The position numbers and the translations under genes were made by a program. A stretch of 64,000 nt of DNA from Deinandra increscens subsp. villosa. Lineage: Eukaryota > Streptophyta > Magnoliopsida > Asterales > Asteraceae. Location: NCBI GenBank assembly GCA_039602395.1, contig JBCNJP010000023.1, positions 86,373,324 through 86,437,323 of the forward strand. Direction: 5' to 3'. Shown piece after piece: positions 45,653 through 58,482 of the stretch (position 1 is its first letter; each line of letters begins with the position of its first letter). Under the pieces are notes generated by a model. That model was given only the letters and a program-made list of their open reading frames with translations, was not told the DNA's origin and made no database searches.

Positions 45653-46255
45653 AAAAAAGATTTCTGCATGACTTCTGTATTCATACAGAACTACTCCGGA
45701 ATTTCCGAAGTAGTTCTGTACAGACTAAAATCTACAGAAATCCTCATTTCTGTAGATAGCTTCTAATGGGAAGCATGAACAGTCTTCAAAGAATAGTCCA
45801 GAAGGAGTTCTGGATTATCAGAAGATGAATACTACGAAAAGAACAGATTCTATCTTTGTGTGAAGAACAAGCAAAAAGAACGTCAACTTGGCATTAATCA
45901 AGAAAGTAGTTGAAGACAGTTGACAAAGAGATAAATTGAACATGCTCAATTTATCTCTATATACTCTGACACACTCCAACATCAACCGTCCTCAACCGCC
46001 TTATCCAAATACAACTTGCTACATCTGCCTTAAATAGCAAGCTGACTTCACCAAACAAAGAAAGACATCAAGCATACAACTCAATATCTTCTCAAAGCAA
46101 TTGCAACATCACTCTCATAGAAAGTTATTTATGTTGATACATAGTCATACTATAAACTCGTGTAAACCATTATCATTTGAGATATACAGAATAACCCTTT
46201 TTATGAATTACTGTCTTCCAACTTGATTTACTTTCCGTAACTCATTTATCTTGTT
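45653..46255. repeat. LTR-like fragment (possible)
   Basis: Contains TATATACTCTGACACACTCC near 45958, a TTAAATAGCAAG stretch and internal short inverted repeats at 45660-45760 (CTGTATTCATACAG, TACAGAACTACTCCGGA). It looks like retroelement LTR or leader DNA, but no pair, primer site or duplication is seen. Confidence 0.25.
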
Positions 46256-46259
46256 TAAA

Positions 46260-47830
46260 TCAAATTATGCCAATATTGTTAAAGAGCCCTTCAAGGACCC
46301 AACAATCTCTTTCAAAGGTGTAAGTTATACAAGCCTTAATACGCAGCAACCTGGCTCCCCGCAAAACGTTATTTAAGCTCTTGGATATTTTGGTGGTCAA
46401 GTTACCCCAATGATGATTATTCCTATCCCAATAGACAGTCCACTTTGTTTTTTCAATTGCACGTAGATAAACAAAGGCCTTGCTGCTTATGTACTTCATG
46501 TCATGAAAAGCAACGGCGTATTATTATTATTTTTTGTATTGTGATACCCATTTGCCAACACAACTTTTTCAAACTTACAATCTTGAATTTCTTCATGAAG
46601 TTACTTTTGAAATGACGAAGGAAATGACGAAGGAAATAACGATGGCTCCACTGTGGAACTTGTTCCATCGCATTTAAAATGACTTTGTGTTGATCAGAGA
46701 TGACACACAATCTTCCCATCTTTTCATCATTCCAAACGTGGTACCAAAACTGTTGCTGAAACCAGATCCAACTCTCATTTGTCTCCTCGTCCACAAGTGC
46801 ATAAGCCACAGGGAGGATGTAGTTGTTTGCATTTTTGGAGATTGCAATCAACAATTTTCCCCAGCAGGGATCTTTGAGATGGGTGCCATAAATAGAGATC
46901 ATCGGATGACACATATGAAAGGAACTGATAGACGAACTGAATGTCGATAACACGTATTAGAATACGTAACAATCATATGGGCTTTCGGGATGGTACAACA
47001 TGACCTACAAATAAAAGCAACAATATAAATAACAATTATTATACAAGCTAACATTAATTATATGATTATAACTAAAAATAAAAGCAATGAATGATTAATA
47101 TAAATAACACTAATTCCATTATAAAAGTACTGAATGTGCCGAGGTATGAATCCTGTAATGCAGCAACGTAACTAGGCAACTCTTAAAAATTAATATCCTA
47201 ACTTCCGTGAATCATTTCGCCTTCCTGCGAGCGGCCTGACACTTAGAATTATTTATATCAACATGCAACCTATCTTTTATAAAGGTTTGGATTTGTTTCA
47301 CTGGGAAGGTTTAGATCATTCTTAATTTGTGGGAGTATGTGTTTCGTCACATCTATTGATCTGAGGGACCGGTTGTTGTTTCGTACAACAGTTGGATAAC
47401 AAGAGTGTTGATTTGCCCAAGTGGTGATTTGCCACATGAAATGTTCTTTCCTCATTATTGCTCGGACTCTCCAACGACATGAAGATGGGTATTGGTTGTC
47501 ATCAAGATTAAGGTTTCTTGATGGTTGGACAGATTTACATTTTTCCTTCCATGCTGCTGGCTTGCTATCGGTGACCCAAAGCTCCCTTGAACGGGCAACG
47601 TTCCACTGCCGTACGACGAACATAACTTCTTCTTTGGATTGGAAATAAATTCCTAAACGAATTTCTTTGACACGAAGACTCCAAATGTCCATGTCGTCTT
47701 CGTCATCATAATCAGGGAGGCGGTATGGAGCCATCTCAACATCATTGTCAGCAACATTATTAACCGGTCCTTGAGAGAACCCACCTCCTATACCAGCCTC
47801 GTATTCTTGTGAAGTTGGGAGTTACAGCTC
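46260..47830 (-). pseudogene. Decayed MuDR-family transposase (Mutator-like)
   Basis: In minus-strand order: an acidic region with a stop near 47820; the MuDR N-terminal domain 47734-47270 (RVKEIRLGIYFQSKEEVMFV, SCRWRVRA, WANQHSC); a disrupted stretch; the MULE transposase core 46953-46501 (HPMISIYGTHLKDPCWGKLL, NANNYILPVAYALVDEETNE, LCVISDQHKVILNAMEQVP); and a C-terminal piece 46499-46260 (TKISKSLNNVLRGARLL). The domains lie in different frames with a shift between 46953 and 47270, so the protein is not made intact. A repeated HFLRHFLRHF suggests a small internal duplication. A SWIM finger is not visible. Confidence 0.8.
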
Positions 47831-48651
47831 CACATCTGACTCTTCTTCTGAAGGTGGTTCTTCAATCTCTTTAGTATCTTTGGTGATGGTACCTTCATAA
47901 AATAGTAGGGGTTAAAGCTATAGCAATAAATTTAGTAGTTATATCTTTGGTGATCATACCGTCAGAAGAGTCATCATTCCATGGTTCGTATGTGTCTGAT
48001 TCTGTGGTCAGATCGACTTGAGTGGACAGACCTGCTCGGGAATAATTCCAATGGGTTTAATCTTGTGTGTCGGTTTGTGTGGACGGACCGACCCGGGAAT
48101 CACACCAAGGGTTGTATTGTGTGTGTCGGTTTGTGTCGATCAACCGGCTTGGGAATCAAACTGAAATGGGGCTACATTCTCCCAAGAAACCTGAATATGA
48201 CCCATATAATTATCAACAAATTGAGCAAGAAAATACAACGTGCTCAAATTTTAATCGTTGACAATTAATTCCTTTTCACAATGCCCGTGAAATGTGTAAA
48301 ATAAGACAAGACTCAAGCTAACTGAGTCTCTATCTATTTGAACTGTCCTACAAATTATATTACAAAAATCAACATATGACATTTTCTCTATCACAAACAT
48401 GGAGGTTGATTGAACACAAGCATCACCCATGATAGTTCCGTCGGGGCCATGATTAATTCCCCCCCCCCCCCCCCCAAAAAAAAAATATACAATTTCGTAA
48501 GAAATGGACGAATTGAAGACATAATAATTTTTGGAACAAAAAAACTGATAAAACTTAGATTTTTATCCGGTAAAAATAAACCCAAAGTTAGGTAGATATG
48601 TAAAGAATTACGCAGAACCCTAGCAAAAATCTCAGTTTAAGGTCGTTGTTA
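47831..48651. other. Spacer with degenerate tandem repeat and C17/A10 run
   Basis: 47997-48170 has about three degenerate copies of a ~58-bp unit (GTGTCGGTTTGTGTGGACGG and relatives) that would be the acidic/Thr-rich upstream part of the decayed MuDR gene. C17 followed by A10 lies at 48459-48485. No gene. Confidence 0.5.
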
Positions 48652-48976
48652 CACCCTGTTCCCGAGTTTACTTGAGATGAGAAAAGAAAAGAAAGGAAAG
48701 GAAAGGGTGGGAAGGAAAAGAATGGAAATGTGGAGATAACTTTCCTTTCCTTTCTCTTCACTTTCTCTCCAAATTGAAAGGAAAGAAAAACATGAAAATT
48801 TAGCCTAATTTTCCTTCTCTTTCCTTTCTTTTCATTTCTTAAGTGAAACTCGAGAACACCCCATACTCTAACTTCATTTCTTTTCCTTCCTTAAATGAAA
48901 CTCAGGAACACAAGTTAGCTTTTCTTTCCTTCCACTTCCTTTTTTTCTCTCTTTAAATGAACTCGGGAACAAGGTG
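48652..48976. mobile_element. Tourist-like (PIF/Harbinger) MITE
   Basis: 325 bp; CACCCTGTTCCCGAGTT at the left and AACTCGGGAACAAGGTG at the right are inverted repeats, with TTA on both sides (48649-48651 and 48977-48979). The purine/pyrimidine-rich interior (GAAAGGAAAGG and TTTCCTTTC) gives extra self-complementarity. Confidence 0.75.
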
Positions 48977-48979
48977 TTA

Positions 48980-50330
48980 GTCAACTGTACGAGACATCAA
49001 ATCACCTGAGGAAAGGAATTTATTCTCTAAATAAGGTCGTTGTCCCATTGTTGCAGATTCCATGTCATATTTCTCTTTTATTTCTTTTTAACAAAAAAAG
49101 TTCATTTAATGACTCAGCATCCACATAGGATAAGGTCGTTGTCTGGAACAACAACCCTTCTAGAAACACAAATTCAAGCAAAAACTCCTACTTTCCACTA
49201 TTCTTTTTGCCAACCTCCTATTGTGGCAAAAAAAATCCCTGTTGTCTGATTCACCGCCGTACTATGGCGACAATCATCCATCGATAACCGTTTACGATGA
49301 ATGGCCATTTGCTAATCACCGCCGTACTATGGCGACAATCATCCATCGATAACCGTTAACGATGAATGGCCATTTGCGGCCATTTGCTAATCACCGCCGT
49401 ACTATGGCGACAATCATCCATCGATAACCGTTAACGATGAATGGCCATTTGCACCTGAACCCGACCTCATTTGTAACACATTTGCAGCTCTAATCATCAA
49501 CCTTTAAATCTAACCGCGACAATCATCCATCCATAACCATTAACGATGAATGGCCATTTGCACCTGAACCCGGCCTCATTTGTAACACATTTACAGCTCT
49601 AATCATCAACCTTTAAATCTAACCGTTCACCGCCCCGGCGTGGTTATTCTCTGGTCTCCAACAATAACCACTGCCATACTTATTTATACCGCCAAGGTTA
49701 AAATGATCCAAAAATCGCCTCAAATGGTTTGAAAATTAATCCCAACGGCTAGTTTCCTAAGTGGTACAACCTGTTATTAACAAGTTAGTGGAACCGGTTT
49801 TGGGGAACTGGTTACTAAACCGTTTAGAGAATGAAAGCTAGGAACCAGTTCCTAACCCACGGTTAGAACCGGTTACAAACCAGTTAGGGAAGGTCCGTTT
49901 CAAATCTAACCATCGGTCTTCAACCCTTGTTACAAATGAGATTCATAGTATTAGCCATTAGTAGTTAAAGTTTATGAACTTTGTTACCAAATCCGACAAT
50001 CTTGAAAGTTCAAAAGCAGCCAAAAACTGGAAACAAGAAGTCAAACTCTACATAATGCTTTACAATACACATCAACCAGTTCAAATCAACTCCAAAATAT
50101 TGTTTCCATCCAGAAAAAAGATTGCAATCTAACCACCAGCAGATACAAAGTATAATATGTATATGTATATATATAAGATCAGAAATACTACGGGCAGGCG
50201 GGAGGAAACAAGAAAATCAAGCCTGAAGACGGAACAAAAGATCAAATTGTACAGTGACCTCAGATATGTAACAGTGGAATGGTATGATTAGGGTAATCGT
50301 CCAGATCCACATTTGAAAGGGTTAAAACAG
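48980..50330. other. Intergenic region downstream of LCBK1 with tandem repeats
   Basis: No gene seen. 49250-49630 is a compound tandem array; 49780-49900 has repeated GGAACCGGTT/GAACCAGTT words. The last few hundred bases before 50331 should contain the LCBK1 3' UTR. Confidence 0.5.
49250..49625. repeat. Compound tandem repeat
   Basis: A 60-70 bp unit (CACCGCCGTACTATGGCGAC ... AATGGCCATTTGC) occurs three times from about 49251, 49317 and 49392. A second unit of about 110 bp ending CAACCTTTAAATCTAACCG occurs twice (about 49404-49514 and 49515-49625). Confidence 0.85.
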
Positions 50331-53300
50331 TCATTTCACATTGCTGCTCGGAGGACGTCCAATGAGCCTACACTGGTCTGGAAGTAAAGATGAGACGACT
50401 TGACCAGAGACTCGAAAGAGTTCACCATCGATTCCACACCCGTTGTGTGTGGTTTTCCCTGGTTTTAGCTTGACTGATTTGACCTGCACAGTTATAATGT
50501 TAACCACATGTTATATTCAGATAAGAATTGTAACCATAAACATGCGTGTTCACAAAATCAGTAGGAGGCAGTCGATTAGAAAAAACGTAATGTGGCAAAT
50601 TGAAAACAGAGGTAGAAAATTTGACTCAGATCATAGAAATAGTCGATTTAGGTTGTGTTTAGTCTCTAATGTGCCAAACTAAAGTATTAGTAAAAAAGAA
50701 ACGGGTCAAACAGGTTGAAAGTCGTCCACAACGTATTTAAATACATAAAACCCCCTCTGGAATATTAAAAAATCACATTATTACTGTAATCATATAGTTT
50801 TTGTCACTATATTTAACACAACAATTATTTATAAGTAGCAAGCTTCATATAAAAAAAACAAAAAGGTTTGTGGGTCAGCCCAGTCCTACCCACAATGAAC
50901 AATTACACCACCAGCCTATTTTGCCACCATTTAATTGAAAGAGTTGAGTGCATTTGATTGTTAGTCAAAGTTTCTAAGGCTACTCCCTGGAACTTATTTT
51001 CAAAAAGCAAGTTTTTCTGCATTGGTAATTAGTAAATTGCCTGTTTTGATCCATTACAGGGAAAGTTTTTGTTAAATGCAACAAGGGTGGGTCGGACGGG
51101 TTAGGTAATGGGTCAAACAGGTTCGGTTTGATACATATCAATGTCTGTATGGGTCATACAAAAATAGTACAGTGCGGACCGAGTCAGGTTGACCAAAACA
51201 CACTTTCTTGTCCGCTTTATCTTTTAAAGAATTATTAATGTATGCATTAGAGAGAGACTTTTAGCTAAAATAGTTTTTATCTGAAGCTTCTATAGGATAA
51301 AACACAACCCAAATCGACTCATTCTTCTAAGGAAATGGGTTCATTAGCTAACAACAATTCAATATACCATCTATAACCGAACTTCCAAATTCTAAATTTT
51401 GACCAAGCAATATAGCGCACCTTCACGTATTCAACATAAGGAAGAGAAAGGTGCCGGCCCATCTGTAAGAGCAAGAAGAATCTCAACAGCTTTAGTCGTC
51501 CAGTTCCATGAACCAACAATAAATCCATAGTATTATCATCATGTTCGGCTTTAGGTGCCACCACCTGAGAACTCAAACTTTGAACTGTTTTACAAGAATG
51601 GTTGCAAACCAGAATACCAAGAAACTTCCCTTTCTTAACTACCCAGTTTTCTTTCATTTTAACCCCAGATTCCCTCCTTTCACCACTTTCAGCATCATCT
51701 GGCGGTCCCGGTAATTCAATCGGGTTTTCCATTTCCCAATTGGGATCTGTGTCCCACTTCGGTTCCGCATCCCAAATTGGGCCTGGATCAGACATTGTTG
51801 ATGATATATCCTCTTTATCATTCGCTCCTAAGTTTCCCCACGAAGATCTAGTAGGATCCTATTGTCAAAGTATAATCAGATTTTATGCTCCAAATAAAAT
51901 CAGGAAAACATATGTTCTTATTAGGAAAATTGGAATTAAATAATCCAAGTTATTGGGTATTGGCAGATAATAATCCGAGTTCCAATATTGACCTACAATA
52001 ATCACAATTATTTGGGTCTTAGAATTCATTAGGTCGCCGTTAATTTTTCACTAACTCCGTTAGTTGTGTGCTGATGTGGCACATACCACGTCAGCAAGTA
52101 TGATGCCACATCACCTGCCACGTCAGCAAAAATGATGCCACATCACCTGCCATGTCAGCAAGTACTAGCGGAGTTTATGAAAAATTTACAGCGGCCCAAT
52201 GAATTCCAAGACCCAAATAATTTGGATTATTGTAGGCTAATATTAGAACTCGGATTATTATCCGCCAATACCCAATAACTTGGATTATTTAATTCCAATT
52301 TTCCTTCTTATTAAGGCTAATTACAAATGAAGAAAAACCAGCCTTGCTCAAATGTCTGTTCTCGGTAATATAGTATTTTCTCATTTATAAAAAAGATAAA
52401 AACCTTCAAAATGTTTTTTTTTTAGAAAAGAACCATATATTTTCCCAATTTGATCTGTGGGTGTTGTCGAAAATGGTTGTTTTGATGTTTTCACATCTGC
52501 ATCGAATATATCGCCTACCCAAAAGAAGATAAAAAAACTGGAAGTTTGTACCTTTTTTATGAAAATATGCCATGTTACCCAGACTATAAATTGGATCCTT
52601 GGAGGAATGTTGGATAATTTTATGCAATTACCTTTCTTATTGTCAGTATTGGTAAAAACTTTGTTTCCTAGTTGGTATATATACAAACTGCTTTATATGC
52701 ATGTATTTTAGGCTGCTACTTAGCTTGCTTACATGGTTTTATGTTGGGTTAAATAAGTTTCTAACCTGTGATGATGTCAGCCCACTCCAGCCTTTATCTG
52801 CCCTCGACTTTGAGCGAGTTCTGGGCCAATTTGGAGTTGATGATAGTGGTTGAGGATGAATAACTTCAGGTTCAGATGTCACATTGCTTCTTCCGCTCGA
52901 AAGACGTTTTGACTTTGAGTCAATGGCCCGTACATAATCTGATGGCTCAGTGCTACTACATGTTGTATCCATCTCAGCTCCCGACCGACCCGGTGTCATT
53001 ATAGAGTCAATACTTGATAAACTAGAGGCTCTCGGGATACCATCTGTATTTGATCTCTTCATGACATCTGTGTATAGATCTGACATGTCAACTACATCTT
53101 TGTCAGCTAAGGCCTGTCTTTCTAAATCGTTTTTTCCTTTGGAAGCTGGTAGATATTCCAGTTCATAGCTGTATTTTGGCAAGCACAAGAATTTGAGAAC
53201 ACCAGCAACAAAATAACGTAGAGGACCAAAGCGTTTCTGGTATCTTTCAGAAAGTTCCAACACTGTGCGACAAAGAGATTAATACATAGTAGTTAATACT

Positions 53301-56300
53301 ATCGATCAAATCAAGTAGACAGACAATGTGTATGTTGCATAATATTGAGCAAGCTGGAGGCTACATTTGTTTGTGTTCCACACCACTGGTAGCATGGTAG
53401 GTGGCAATTTCAGCTATTTATTTAGCAGTTGATTCAGTACAAATGAGCAAACTTTAAAGAAAAACTTGAACAAAAACGGAATGGCTAGAACAGGTATGAA
53501 GGTCACCAAAAGTGTATTTTAGTGTATACATGTTTCTGAAGAAAATAAATAATTTTTATAATAACATTTTTTCTAATCACTTTTGCATGCTATATATTTT
53601 AAAAAGATAGACAAAATTGGGCAAAAAGAGTTTCAGGTTAACCCAACCAAAACAAAAAAAAATTGTTTTGACCCATCCAGTTTGTCATTAGAGAGTAACG
53701 ATACTTACCATCACTAACAAAACCAAAGTATGAAACAGTCATTCCAAAATGAATAACACCTGTCTGGATCCATTCAACAGCAAATACATCTGTAGCAGTC
53801 AGACCTCCCTGCAAAAAAAAAATTATGATACATATTAATATTAGCTTGAAGATATTTTCATTGTTTCTGTATAATAAATATGTTCTAATATTTTCATTCT
53901 TTCTCGTGGTGTGCTTCTTGTTGAACAATTATGTACATTATTGTTTTCTCGATTACTACAGTTCATATTTCAAGAATACATAAGAAGCCTTTTTTGAAGA
54001 ACTAGTTGGAGACATCGAAACAAAATCAGAACAGATCAAAGAAATGGGAAAAAAAAGAATATTGTTTTATTCAACCTCTCATCATTTTATTCGAAGATTT
54101 AGATACAAGTGTAATTAGCATTGCGTTTGTAGTCATACTTAGCTCATTAATTATGTATAAAATGAATAAAGAAGTAAAAACGTGTTTGTGAGGTCAACTC
54201 GACCCAGCATGTTTGTTTTACAACAAAATCTCGTTTTGACCCGTTACCCAATTTGCTCATCTGCCACATCTCCTATTTCCAGTAATTTCTAATTAGTCAT
54301 GATTCTTTTCTCTCTTGATTCTTAGGAACTCTATTCCACCGGGTTGGGTTCATTTGATGTTATCTACGCACTGTAGAGGTCCAATACCAGAGATTTTATA
54401 CTTTTTATAAGTGTCCTCTCAATAGCATATTTTTTACACAATTGGAGTAATTGTATAATATTATTTGTTTGTCACTGGCAATAAAGTGAGCCGAAAATAA
54501 CATGTTTGACCTCAAATCTTTATGGTCATATTTGACATCATGTTTGACTTGAAACCGTACTAATACCAAGCACTACCTTCACTATAGCTAATGCAGCAGA
54601 AACTGGATCCCTAACTCCAAGAACGGTCCAGACTAAAGAATTGTCAGAGCCAGCAGGTATGATACCAATTGGAATTGAAATTGCTTCTTTCTGATTGTCT
54701 CTGCAAAGAAGACCGTTTAGAACCTGTACAATAAATAAAATCATTAAATGAACTACCAGTAAGAAATATTATTCATACCCATAGCCATTTAAAACATACA
54801 TGTTTAAACATAGCACTATTATTATAACAATAATCTCTTAACTTTTTAATAAAGTGATTTATGAGGTTGTATGCATTACATTCAGACTTGGTATGACCTT
54901 CGAGTGGCTTGGCCCATTCAAACCGTGTGTTTCCTTATAAGCTAATCTATATCAACACATTGTCACCTTTATTAGCTACTCTTTTTTTGTATCTCATAAA
55001 TGCATGGAAGGTGTAGAATACAAAACACATTCAAATTAAGCATGAACAATTATTGCAAGTTGGCCATTATGACAATTTATGTTTACCAGATAATCATATC
55101 TGTTAGAAAATCAACCGGATAGCAAATCACCAAGCACGCACACACTTGAAAGAAACGAAAAACTGAACACGCTTATTTATAGTGGTTCGGTGTGACCTAC
55201 GCCCACTCTCTGCAACTAGGGTATTTTATTTCTCTATGTGCAAGGCATTACAAAGGCCTACACATCTATTTATACTAAACAGACAGCTTAGGAGACGAGC
55301 AATTTTATATTAGGAAACATCCTTATTTTGGTAACAAGATCTCAACAAATCAATCTAAAAAAAATGATTAGGATCAATTGCAATTCTTCCAAAATATAGA
55401 CTGTAGGGCCGGCTGGAACTTCCTGTTTCAGCCTCAACACACAATACCCTCCATTTAAATTAAATACATATTTTCACTTGTAACTCATCCTGCAAAAACT
55501 AAAAGTTGACTTCTTGCACATCATTTTTGCATAGGTCTTGTAAACCATAGAAAAACATGGATAATTAATCAATTAGAGTTATAATTAAAATTATGATTCA
55601 AAATGTGACTTAGCGTCATCTAACTTTTGCAGGAAGTACAAAAAAAGACATCTGCAGACCTGCATTTTATTATATTTGAAGACTGCCTTCATGGATTCAT
55701 TAAAATTCACTGAAACAGAAACCTGATACCCATTACATCTTGTGCACTTTAATAAACTATACTTTCTCATCAATTATTCAAGCCTGATGTAGTCAACTCT
55801 CCATTATTGTGGACAGAAAAGTCAACCTACTTTTTGGAGATCCTGGATTCTTCCCTAATAGAACCTCTGTAACTCCAGTGTAGGGAATATATTACTATAT
55901 TACATTATTACTATTGTACTTGGACATTGTTCCTTTCTAAATATTCCACTTGGCTCAGTTACAAAAACACATTTGACAAAACGAAATGCTTTTACTTTAA
56001 ACATTGACAAGAGCTGTATTGGTTGTAGTATAAAAAATTACTATATTAAAGTATAACCATGTATTGCAGTAATAAAATATATGCAGCCTAGCTTATAGTT
56101 AATTAAGGATAACCTAGAGATCATGTGTTCAGGTGCTAACAATAATAAGTTTCACCCCTTCAGGTGCCATAAAGATGTGCTGAAATATCAATCCTCATAC
56201 TATAAAATTGTAGTGACCAAATGTGATCAAGTGAAAATTAAACACCAACCTCGTTGACAATTCCATCGCCTCCAACACATATAATTCCTGGTATACAGAC

Positions 56301-58420
56301 AAAACACAAATGGCTTGAGGAATGACATATTATTCTCCAAATAAAACAATACCAAATAAAAAAAAGAAAAGATGCAAGAACCTACCATCAGGACATGTGC
56401 TAAAGTCAACACTCAAAGCTAGATCTCTAGCATGGCCAGCTGATGTTGTTTTGACTACCTCCAGCTTAAACCCGGCAAGCTGTAAATAAAGAAATGGAGT
56501 ATATCCCCATAAGTAAAAGGGAGGCCAAAACAAGTTATTGAAAACCTGTTAAAATACATAAAAGCAGAAAAAAGCCCTATAATATTTAGGATTAAAAACT
56601 TAATAGTAAAACCATATTGAGGTTGCAAACAATACTGCAAGCAGGATAAAACTGAAAGAAAATTGAGGATTCGAGAAATAACTTGAATCAAGATTAGTTC
56701 ATAAATGTACTCCTACATTGATATGTTTACAAAGAAAAGAAAAATTAGAAAAGGAAAACATAGACAGCAGATAGTACTTTTTATGTCAAGCTAGTAGCGT
56801 TTAGTTTCTCACTTTCTCCCAAGAATCACTATAGGTATGAATTTGATAGTAGGCTAAAATGGGTGTCCCATACCTGGCCCCTTGATGAATTCGAGACAAG
56901 CCAGACTTTGGGGGTTTCATTCCTAATTTTGAACCCCGTACACCAAACAACCATATAAGAAATCATCTCAATCTCTCATTAACATACCCTTCATCAACCA
57001 AACACACCCTAATGTCCAGTCAATTAATTGATCTTTGCAAAGCACAACTATGATCAATAACATTAAAAACGTATAGACCTCAAATCAAGAATGTCAATTA
57101 ACTAAAATAGATAGTTAAATTACAGTTTCCAAAGATCAGATATTACAAGGTACCTTAAATATAGGTTCAACCAAATTATGGAAGACTTTGCTGGAGCGAC
57201 CACGTCCGGAACGGGGATTCAAGATGACAAGCATCCTAGGCGGACTTTTACTCTTAATATGTGAATAAGAAAAATCAGTAGCGAATATTTCAGAATCCTG
57301 CTTCTTTGAAGATACCAAAGGATGAGGTGAAAAATTCACAAAACAATGTTGATCTGCAAATCCAGTAACCCATTGAAAAGCTTCGTCTGAAGTAGAAGCC
57401 AAAAAACAAAAATCTTTCCTGCTTCTACCAGATTTCATGAAGCAAGACAGACTATATGAAGGCTTCCTTATAGGGTATGAATGTACTATAAAATGTCGCA
57501 AACCATAGTTGTAGGACACCTGCATAAGTGGTAGATTGAATTAACTAACATATTCCATATGAGGAGGCAAATGTGTAAAAGTAATAACTTTTTGTCGCAT
57601 ATACAAGTGTATTAAGCTGTTTCAGACTTTCAGTTTTATAGAAGTTAGAATATTATAAAAACACTAGTCTTATAAATCACTGAAAAGCCCACACTTAAGT
57701 ATGTAGGGATTAGCAAGCCAGTTTCTTTACACTTATAAGTGCGGAGATTCAGGCAATTTGCTCACCTTTTTAAGTGTGGAGTTTTAGCCAGTTGCTCTAC
57801 GTTTTCAAGTGTGAAGACTTAAAAGTAATTTCTTAAAGGCATATTTCTCCATGCAAGTTTAAAATTCTACAAACTTCTAAGTGTGTGAATACAAGTGTGT
57901 AAATACGCCCTAAAAAAATGTAAAGAATTAATTGATCTATTATAGTGAATATAGAAAAAACTAAGGCATGCAAATTTAGATTTATTTATTTTAGAAAACT
58001 TACAGAAATGACATCATCAAGGCTCAAAACATGAGAACCCCAAACCATTGCCCTGCTTGTTAGTTTTGCATCAACAGTATCTAAGTGTGCATTTTCCGTT
58101 GAATTTTGTACATCGGTAGCTTTGATGTTTTTCCTCTTATCCAAAACTAGCTTCCCAGAAATGACTTCGTATCCCAACAAATCAGACTGCTCATCTCCAA
58201 TATCAATTCTGTGTTCCTCCCTCTTTGCTTTCTTGGAATCATCACTGCTAGCACTGATATCATTTCGCCTAGAAGCTTTATTTTTTGTACGTTTTTCAGG
58301 AAACACAACTGGAGATGTTTGTTGACCCGTTGATATTTGAGAACAGCAATTAAGGCGGCGGAGTGACTGTTGGGGGGTTCTTAAAGACTTGCTCTTGGGA
58401 AGACTACCACTGTTCTGCAT
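50331..58420 (-). CDS. LCBK1: Sphingoid long-chain-base kinase, LCBK1 type (nine coding exons)
   Basis: A lipid kinase of the diacylglycerol-kinase catalytic family that phosphorylates sphingoid bases at C1, in line with AtLCBK1. Coding exons: 58420-58004, 57519-57154, 56479-56386, 56287-56250, 54723-54577, 53808-53709, 53262-52766, 51858-51421, 50483-50331; phases fit and the sum is 749 residues (AtLCBK1 is about 760). Visible: SLRTPQQSLRRL near the start; a PH-like region before residue 200; MLVILNPRSGRGRS 235-248; the ATP-loop GGDG 298-301; PAGSDNSLVW about 328-337; DVFAVEWI; FGPLRYFVAG; a long Ser-rich insert (RASSLSSIDSIMTP); WDAEPKWDTDPNWE; HDDNTMDLLLVHG; and the end CGIDGEL...PDQCRLIG. 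Intron 5 holds a solo LTR and intron 8 a MITE; neither touches a splice site. Appears functional. Confidence 0.95.
51924..52304. mobile_element. Mutator-type MITE inside an LCBK1 intron
   Basis: 381 bp with ~60-bp inverted ends (GGAAAATTGGAATTAAATAA and its reverse complement) and the identical 9-bp duplication TTCTTATTA (51915-51923, 52305-52313). It shares its outer bases GGAAAATTGGA with the element at 11768-13303. CACGTCAGCA is repeated inside. Confidence 0.9.
55101..55443 (-). repeat. Solo LTR in LCBK1 intron 5
   Basis: TGTTAGAAAATC...CCTCAACACA, 343 bp, with TG/CA ends. Flanks ATATC (55096-55100) and ATACC (55444-55448) differ by one base, consistent with an old 5-bp duplication. It contains the TTATTTATAGTGGTTCGG and ACGCCCACTCTCTGCAACTA words typical of Copia LTRs. 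There is no internal sequence, so a recombination-derived solo LTR is likely. Confidence 0.65.
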
Positions 58421-58482
58421 GCCGTTTACAGTACAAAAAGAAACGAATGCAAATGACAGTGGCAATCGAAATTTTGTCTTAG
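58004..58482 (-). other. LCBK1: First coding exon of LCBK1 with acceptor upstream of the ATG
   Basis: TTTACTTCACAG ends at 58483, so this exon probably starts at 58482, 62 bases before ATG 58420. The presence of an acceptor upstream of the start codon implies a 5' UTR intron of about 1.85 kb to the exon near 60.3 kb. Confidence 0.65.
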
